From Dysgonamonadaceae bacterium (GTDB lineage Bacteria; Bacteroidota; Bacteroidia; Bacteroidales; Dysgonomonadaceae), in the NCBI GenBank assembly GCA_029264035.1, contig JARICS010000070.1, positions 1 through 37,027 on the forward strand: a stretch of 37,027 nt of DNA. The letters are read 5' to 3'. Positions 33,149 to 37,027 of this stretch are shown here, one piece after another. Positions within the stretch are counted from its first letter, which is position 1. Every line of letters starts with the position of its first letter. Position numbers and translations under genes: made by a program. The notes below the pieces were generated by a model, which worked only from the letters and a program-made list of their open reading frames with translations, ran no database searches and was not told where the DNA came from.

Positions 33149-34045
33149 ATGTTATCTTTCATCACTTGGAATGTTGATCCAGAATTATTCACTTTATTCG
33201 GTAGAGAAATCAGATGGTATGGTCTTTTTTGGGTCATCGGACTTATTGTAGCTGTATATATAGTTCAGCGAATATTTGATAGGGAGAAACTTCCCGAAAA
33301 ATGGTTCGATTCACTATTTATTTACATGATGTTGGGCATCATTTTAGGTGCTCGTCTTGGACATTGTCTCTTTTATGAACCTGCCTACTATTTAGCCAAT
33401 CCGCTTGAAATTTTAAAAATATGGGAAGGTGGTTTGGCAAGTCATGGTGGGGTTGCAGGCATCATCATTGCCGTTTGGTTATACTCTAAAAATGTTACCC
33501 ATAAGAGTATGATTTGGACTTTCGATAGGGTAATAGTCCCTACAGGCTTTACAGCAGCCATGATACGTTTGGGAAATTTGATGAACCACGAGATATATGG
33601 TGCTCCTACATCACAACCTTGGGGTTTTCGCTTTATAGAAAATATTGGTGCTTGGAAGGCTGGTATGGCAGAACCCATTTTCTCTGCTCCTTCACACCCC
33701 ACACAGATATACGAAGCTCTTGTTTATTTTCTTGTCTTTGCTGTTACCATGTATCTGTTTTGGAAAACCGATGCTAAGAAAAAACAAGGTCTGCTCATTG
33801 GTATAGCCATGATTATGATTTTTGTGTCCCGATTCTTCATCGAATACATAAAAGAAGTACAAGTGGAGTCTGAGATATTGATGCGCGAAAACACAGGACT
33901 CATTCTTGGTCAGTGGCTTAGTATCCCTTTTATAATATGGGGTATATGGCTTGTATGGAATGCATTCAGAAAAAAGAATAATGACAGTGATGATCCTATT
34001 GTGCGACAGAAAAAGGGAGTAGATTCCAACTTCATCACAAAATAA
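33149..34045 (+). CDS. lgt: Prolipoprotein diacylglyceryl transferase
   Basis: Lgt attaches diacylglycerol to the lipobox cysteine of prolipoproteins, the first step of lipoprotein maturation in the inner membrane. The 298-aa protein has about seven hydrophobic segments. Family blocks are IRWYGLFWVIG, GIILGARLGHCLFYEP, GGLASHGG, the Lgt signature GNLMNHEIYGAPT, and HPTQIYEAL. The substrate lipoproteins in this window include GldH and the DUF4348 protein. Confidence 0.95.
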   Translation: MLSFITWNVDPELFTLFGREIRWYGLFWVIGLIVAVYIVQRIFDREKLPEKWFDSLFIYMMLGIILGARLGHCLFYEPAYYLANPLEILKIWEGGLASHGGVAGIIIAVWLYSKNVTHKSMIWTFDRVIVPTGFTAAMIRLGNLMNHEIYGAPTSQPWGFRFIENIGAWKAGMAEPIFSAPSHPTQIYEALVYFLVFAVTMYLFWKTDAKKKQGLLIGIAMIMIFVSRFFIEYIKEVQVESEILMRENTGLILGQWLSIPFIIWGIWLVWNAFRKKNNDSDDPIVRQKKGVDSNFITK

Positions 34046-34061
34046 TATTTAGAAACACAAA

Positions 34062-34087
34062 AGGCCAAACGAGGAAAAGATTGGTCT
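34062..34087 (+). other. Weak hairpin between lgt and the flavoprotein gene
   Basis: AGGCCAA (34062-34068) pairs with TTGGTCT (34081-34087) with one G-U pair around a 12-base loop, followed by a short AT-rich stretch. It is a possible weak terminator of lgt. Confidence 0.35.
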
Positions 34088-34114
34088 ATTTAATAATATA
34101 TATATATATACGAT

Positions 34115-35350
34115 ATGTACAAACCAGTTGAGATTAACAAAGGTCTATTTTACGTTGGTGTAAACGACAGATCCAAAGAGCTATTCGAGAATTTATGGCC
34201 CCTTCCCAAAGGAGTGTCGTATAATTCATACCTAATTCGTGACGAAAAAGTTGCTCTTGTAGATACTGTTGATATTGCTTATACTGATGTTTTCCTAAAG
34301 AAATTAGATGTTGTTTTAGACGGCAGGTCGATAGACTATTTGGTGATAAACCACATGGAGCCCGATCATTCGGGAGCATTGCTCTTTCTTTTAAATAAAT
34401 ATCCCAACATTCAACTTGTGGGTAGTGTCCGCACAGCCGATATGCTGGAAGGCTTTTATAATATTACATCCAATATTAAGGTTGTAAAAGAGGGCGAAGA
34501 GCTTTCATTAGGTAAAAACACCTTGAAGTTCTTTATGACACCCATGGTGCACTGGCCCGAAACAATGATGACCTATGTAAAAGAAACCAAAACAGTATTT
34601 GCGGGTGATGCCTTTGGCACATTTGGTACATTAGATGGCGGAGTAACTGATTCGCAATTGAATCCTGACGTATATTGGGATGAAATGGTGCGTTATTACT
34701 CCAATATTGTTGGTAAATATGGATCGCCAGTACAAAAAGCTTTACGCAAGTTGGCCGATGTAGAGATAGAGACTATTTGTCCTACTCACGGACCTGTATG
34801 GACCGAAAAAGAAAACATCGAAAAGGTAATTGGTCTATACGACAAGATGAGTAAATATGAAGCCGACAAAGGCTTGGTAATTGCTTATGGCAGTATGTAT
34901 GGCAACACTGAGCAGTTGGCTGAGGCTATAGCATCTGAAGCTGCAGCATGTGGGGTCAAAAATATTGTGATGCACAATCTCTCAAAGAGTCATCTATCAT
35001 ATGTCATTCAAGATATTTATAAGTATAAGGCCCTTATTATAGGATCACCTACTTACGATAGCAAACTATATCCTGCAGTGCAGAGTTTGGTGAGTGCATT
35101 AGAGAACAAGAATCTAAAGAATAGATATTTCGGATACTTTGGTGGACATTCGTGGGCAGGAACCTCGGTGAGATTGCTTGGCGACTTTGCAGACAAAATG
35201 CAATTCGAAATAGTGTGCAATCCTATCGATATGAAACAGTCGCTCAAAGAGGATGTATATCAAAAAGCAATGACGTTGGGAAGCAATATGGCGAAGAAAA
35301 TTCTTTCGGACGATGAGGTAGTTCCAAACAAAACTACCGATTGTCAATAG
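34115..35350 (+). CDS. A-type flavoprotein (FprA family, flavo-diiron)
   Basis: Flavo-diiron proteins reduce O2 to water, or nitric oxide to N2O, and protect anaerobes. The 411-aa protein has an N-terminal metallo-beta-lactamase-like domain with the diiron ligands H-M-E-P-D-H (His80, Glu82, Asp84, His85), then MVHWPETM, GDAFGTFG and PTHGPVW. It ends in a flavodoxin domain starting near residue 255 (IAYGSMYGNTEQLAEAIA). No rubredoxin domain is fused, so an external electron donor is needed. The leader contains a TA repeat just before the ATG. Confidence 0.93.
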   Translation: MYKPVEINKGLFYVGVNDRSKELFENLWPLPKGVSYNSYLIRDEKVALVDTVDIAYTDVFLKKLDVVLDGRSIDYLVINHMEPDHSGALLFLLNKYPNIQLVGSVRTADMLEGFYNITSNIKVVKEGEELSLGKNTLKFFMTPMVHWPETMMTYVKETKTVFAGDAFGTFGTLDGGVTDSQLNPDVYWDEMVRYYSNIVGKYGSPVQKALRKLADVEIETICPTHGPVWTEKENIEKVIGLYDKMSKYEADKGLVIAYGSMYGNTEQLAEAIASEAAACGVKNIVMHNLSKSHLSYVIQDIYKYKALIIGSPTYDSKLYPAVQSLVSALENKNLKNRYFGYFGGHSWAGTSVRLLGDFADKMQFEIVCNPIDMKQSLKEDVYQKAMTLGSNMAKKILSDDEVVPNKTTDCQ

Positions 35351-35423
35351 TCTCATCATACAGATGTGAGACTGATAGGTACTTAATAAAAATAATATAA
35401 CTAAATAACTAAATAATAAAAAT

Positions 35424-36233
35424 ATGAGATTAATTATTCAACCAAATGCAGATCAGATAGCAAAATGGGCTGCCAACTATGTGGTTTCTAAAATTAATAA
35501 GGCCAACCCTACACCCGAAAAGCCTTTTAAATTGGCTTTGCCAACTGGTTCATCGCCAATAAAGATGTACAAAGAGTTGATTAAACTGCACAAAGAAGGA
35601 TTGATTTCTTTCCAGAATGTAATTACTTTCAACTTAGACGAGTATATTGGTTTAGGTGCAGACCATCCTCAAAGCTACCACCATTTTATGTGGAACACTT
35701 TCTTCAATCATATCGACATTAAAAAAGAGAATGTAAACATTCCTAACGGTATGGCTCAAGATGTTGAGGCTGAGTGTGCAGCATATGATCAAAAAATTAC
35801 CGATGCAGGTGGTATCGATCTATTTTTAGGTGGAGTGGGAACTGATGGACACATTGCTTTCAATGAGCCAGGTTCGTCACTGTCGTCACGTACACGTATC
35901 AAAACGCTTACTGCAAAGACAATTGTAGCCAACTCTCGATTCTTTGACACTGTGGACGATGTTCCAAAAACTGCAATTACTGTGGGAGTAGGTACTATTT
36001 TAGAGTCAGAAGAGATATTGATATTGGTGGATGGCAGTCATAAAGCAAGAGCGCTTTACCACGCAGTGGAAGGCTCTGTAAACCAAATGTGGACAGTGAG
36101 TGCATTGCAATTGCACCGCAGGGGTATCATTGTGTGCGACTACGAGGCTTGCTCTGACTTGAGAGTAGGAACATACAAATACTTCCTCGATATTGAACAC
36201 GACAACTTAGATCCAGACTCTCTGTTGGATTAA
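35424..36233 (+). CDS. nagB: Glucosamine-6-phosphate deaminase
   Basis: NagB converts glucosamine 6-phosphate to fructose 6-phosphate and ammonia, in amino-sugar use. The 269-aa protein is the usual length. PTGSSP binds the phosphate. The catalytic residues sit where they do in E. coli: Asp72 in FNLDEYIGL, Asp141 and His143 in [12 protein letters not shown], and Glu148. The late [11 protein letters not shown] block is also present. ATG 35424 follows an AT-rich leader with a repeated ACTAAATA. A strong terminator follows at 36273. Confidence 0.96.
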   Translation: MRLIIQPNADQIAKWAANYVVSKINKANPTPEKPFKLALPTGSSPIKMYKELIKLHKEGLISFQNVITFNLDEYIGLGADHPQSYHHFMWNTFFNHIDIKKENVNIPNGMAQDVEAECAAYDQKITDAGGIDLFLGGVGTDGHIAFNEPGSSLSSRTRIKTLTAKTIVANSRFFDTVDDVPKTAITVGVGTILESEEILILVDGSHKARALYHAVEGSVNQMWTVSALQLHRRGIIVCDYEACSDLRVGTYKYFLDIEHDNLDPDSLLD

Positions 36234-36272
36234 TTTGGGGGATCTCTCTCCAATAAAAATATAAAACTAAAT

Positions 36273-36304
36273 AAAAGGATGTCTGTTTCGGCATCCTTTT
36301 TTTT
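36273..36304 (+). terminator. Terminator of nagB
   Basis: A perfect 9-bp stem (36273-36281 with 36292-36300) closes a 10-base loop and ends in a run of eight T residues, 40 bases after the nagB stop. Confidence 0.9.
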
Positions 36305-36398
36305 AGTTTAAAACTCGACGTTTATTTGACAAAAAGCCTTGTTTTCCTGAGGTGGTTTAGGTATTGTTGCGTGTTTTGCATTTTGATATATCTTTTTC

Positions 36399-36428
36399 AA
36401 AACATTTTACAGAAGTACAAAATGTTTT
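36399..36428. repeat. Perfect 10-bp inverted repeat next to repeat copy B
   Basis: AAAACATTTT (36399-36408) is the exact reverse complement of AAAATGTTTT (36419-36428), with a 10-base loop. The same AAAACATTT string occurs at the inner right edge of both repeat copies. Confidence 0.5.
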
Positions 36429-36441
36429 AATCTGTTGAAAC

Positions 36442-36752
36442 TTGCAATCCACGACGTAGAAAATGATTTAAACTGTTGAAACTTCCCTCCTCGACGGGGG
36501 AAATGTTTCTCAACACATTATCTTTGTTTTGTAGCCCTCATTTACACCATTTCTGTCTTTAAAATCTATTTCCCTGTTTAGGGGTTGTCTATTCAACAGT
36601 TGATTCTTCAATCTTATTCCGTTGTTCTTATTTTTAAGGCATCTTTCCTCCCATCTTAGCTAAAAAATGCTCCACTTTAGCGATTCAAAACATTTCTATG
36701 ATCGCAGATTCAATTTTCATGGCATAAACGTGTAATCCACAACCGTGGATTT
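36442..36752. repeat. Symmetrical non-coding repeat element, copy B
   Basis: This is a diverged, same-orientation copy of the element at 241-550. The inner right arm (36687-36730) matches 483-526 at 37 of 44 positions by hand count. Cores lie at about 36447, 36487, 36695 and 36735, so the spacings (40, 208, 40) are almost those of copy A (41, 206, 41). The outer right core is an exact ATCCAC-4-GTGGAT palindrome. The frame open in copy A is closed here by a TAA. The 686-base gap between nagB and the next gene consists of the terminator, this element and a promoter. Confidence 0.65.
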
Positions 36753-36817
36753 GAGTTCAAACTAATTTCCGCAAAAATGAATTTACTTCGTTACTTTTCA
36801 CTCAAAGCTTCTTTTAC

Positions 36818-36825
36818 TATCTTTG
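36818..36825 (+). promoter_or_regulatory. -7 box for the last, partial gene
   Basis: TATCTTTG is a perfect TAnnTTTG box. The leader is about 87 bases and contains a small ACATCC/GGATGT hairpin (36865-36887). Confidence 0.6.
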
Positions 36826-36919
36826 TACCATCATAAAACAACGTTTACAATCCAATAAAATCAAACATCCGCCAATGATCAGGATGTAACAAAATAGAAA
36901 ACAGAAAACAGAATCGAAG

Positions 36920-37027
36920 ATGAAAACATATTCAATAGAAGAAAAAGAGAAAATAGAACGTATTTTGAAATCAGAACAGATATGTTTTGTTGGTTTTTCT
37001 GACCCTCAGGGAATATGTTTTCATCTT
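36920..37027 (+). CDS. Start of a probable pyridoxamine 5'-phosphate oxidase-like flavoprotein (partial)
   Basis: Thirty-six codons are visible before the window ends. The opening MKTYSIEEKEKIERIL then ICFVGFSD resembles the first helix and strand of small Bacteroidota proteins of the PNPOx-like split-barrel family, which bind FMN and are often annotated as 5-nitroimidazole-resistance-like. No cofactor-binding residue can be seen in this part, so the assignment is tentative. The start ATG 36920 follows a clear promoter. Confidence 0.45.
   Translation, partial: MKTYSIEEKEKIERILKSEQICFVGFSDPQGICFHL

Noticed and set aside
35349-35373. AGTCTCA/TGAGACT hairpin as a terminator of the flavoprotein gene
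   Set aside because: The stem is only 7 bp with a 11-base loop and no T-run follows, so the evidence is too weak to list it as a terminator.

Overview
The window looks like a chromosomal backbone segment of a low-GC Bacteroidota, most likely order Bacteroidales. Three things point there. The promoters match the Bacteroidales -7 box TAnnTTTG (many clear copies), with no strong Shine-Dalgarno sequences. Several families are typical of the phylum (gldH, ricT, DUF4290, DUF4348, DUF4922). The gene strings resemble those of Bacteroides relatives. I see no prophage, transposase, CRISPR array or plasmid genes.

Layout. 1-63 is the tail of an OmpA-like gene, followed by a terminator and a symmetrical non-coding repeat element (about 241-550). 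779-1740 holds a free-methionine sulfoxide reductase, then tRNA-Gly and tRNA-Leu, with two extra 5' pieces of tRNA-Gly in front of the intact one. 1799-7443 carries nnr, rplU-rpmA, an SDR gene, nspC (polyamine synthesis), a GlsB-type membrane protein and nadD. 7449-12662 (minus) is an apparent four-gene operon: DUF4922 HIT-like protein, serB, UspA-like protein, TPR protein. 12867-13821 holds a DUF4348 lipoprotein and cdd, tail to tail. 13870-22929 (plus) is a housekeeping run: GH73/LysM glucosaminidase, DUF4290, rimM, dxr, rseP, metF, holB, ricT, gldH, interrupted after rimM by a 42-bp tandem repeat. 22950-27555 (minus) is a glycogen/alpha-glucan cluster: debranching enzyme, GT4 glycosyltransferase, GH57. 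27703-37027 carries a rhomboid protease, an SLC12-like transporter, an SDR gene, meso-DAP dehydrogenase, lgt, an A-type flavoprotein, nagB, a second copy of the repeat element, and the start of a probable PNPOx-family gene.

How they fit together. Cell-envelope supply (ddh, lgt, GH73, rseP, nagB), isoprenoid precursors (dxr), NAD metabolism (nadD, nnr), one-carbon and serine metabolism (metF, serB), replication and translation (holB, rimM, rplU, rpmA) and reserve polysaccharide metabolism are all ordinary chromosomal functions.

The less ordinary signals are non-coding or at gene edges: (1) two diverged copies of a roughly 310-bp element with imperfect terminal inverted repeats and matching module spacing; (2) serial 5'-half copies of tRNA-Gly, with a spacer stretch perfectly complementary to the intact anticodon arm; (3) an SLC12-type transporter whose conserved N-terminus lies upstream of its first ATG in a frame with no ATG, GTG or TTG, suggesting an AUU start; (4) a 42-bp minisatellite between rimM and dxr. 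I found no clearly new multi-gene system. The repeat element is the best candidate for something undescribed.
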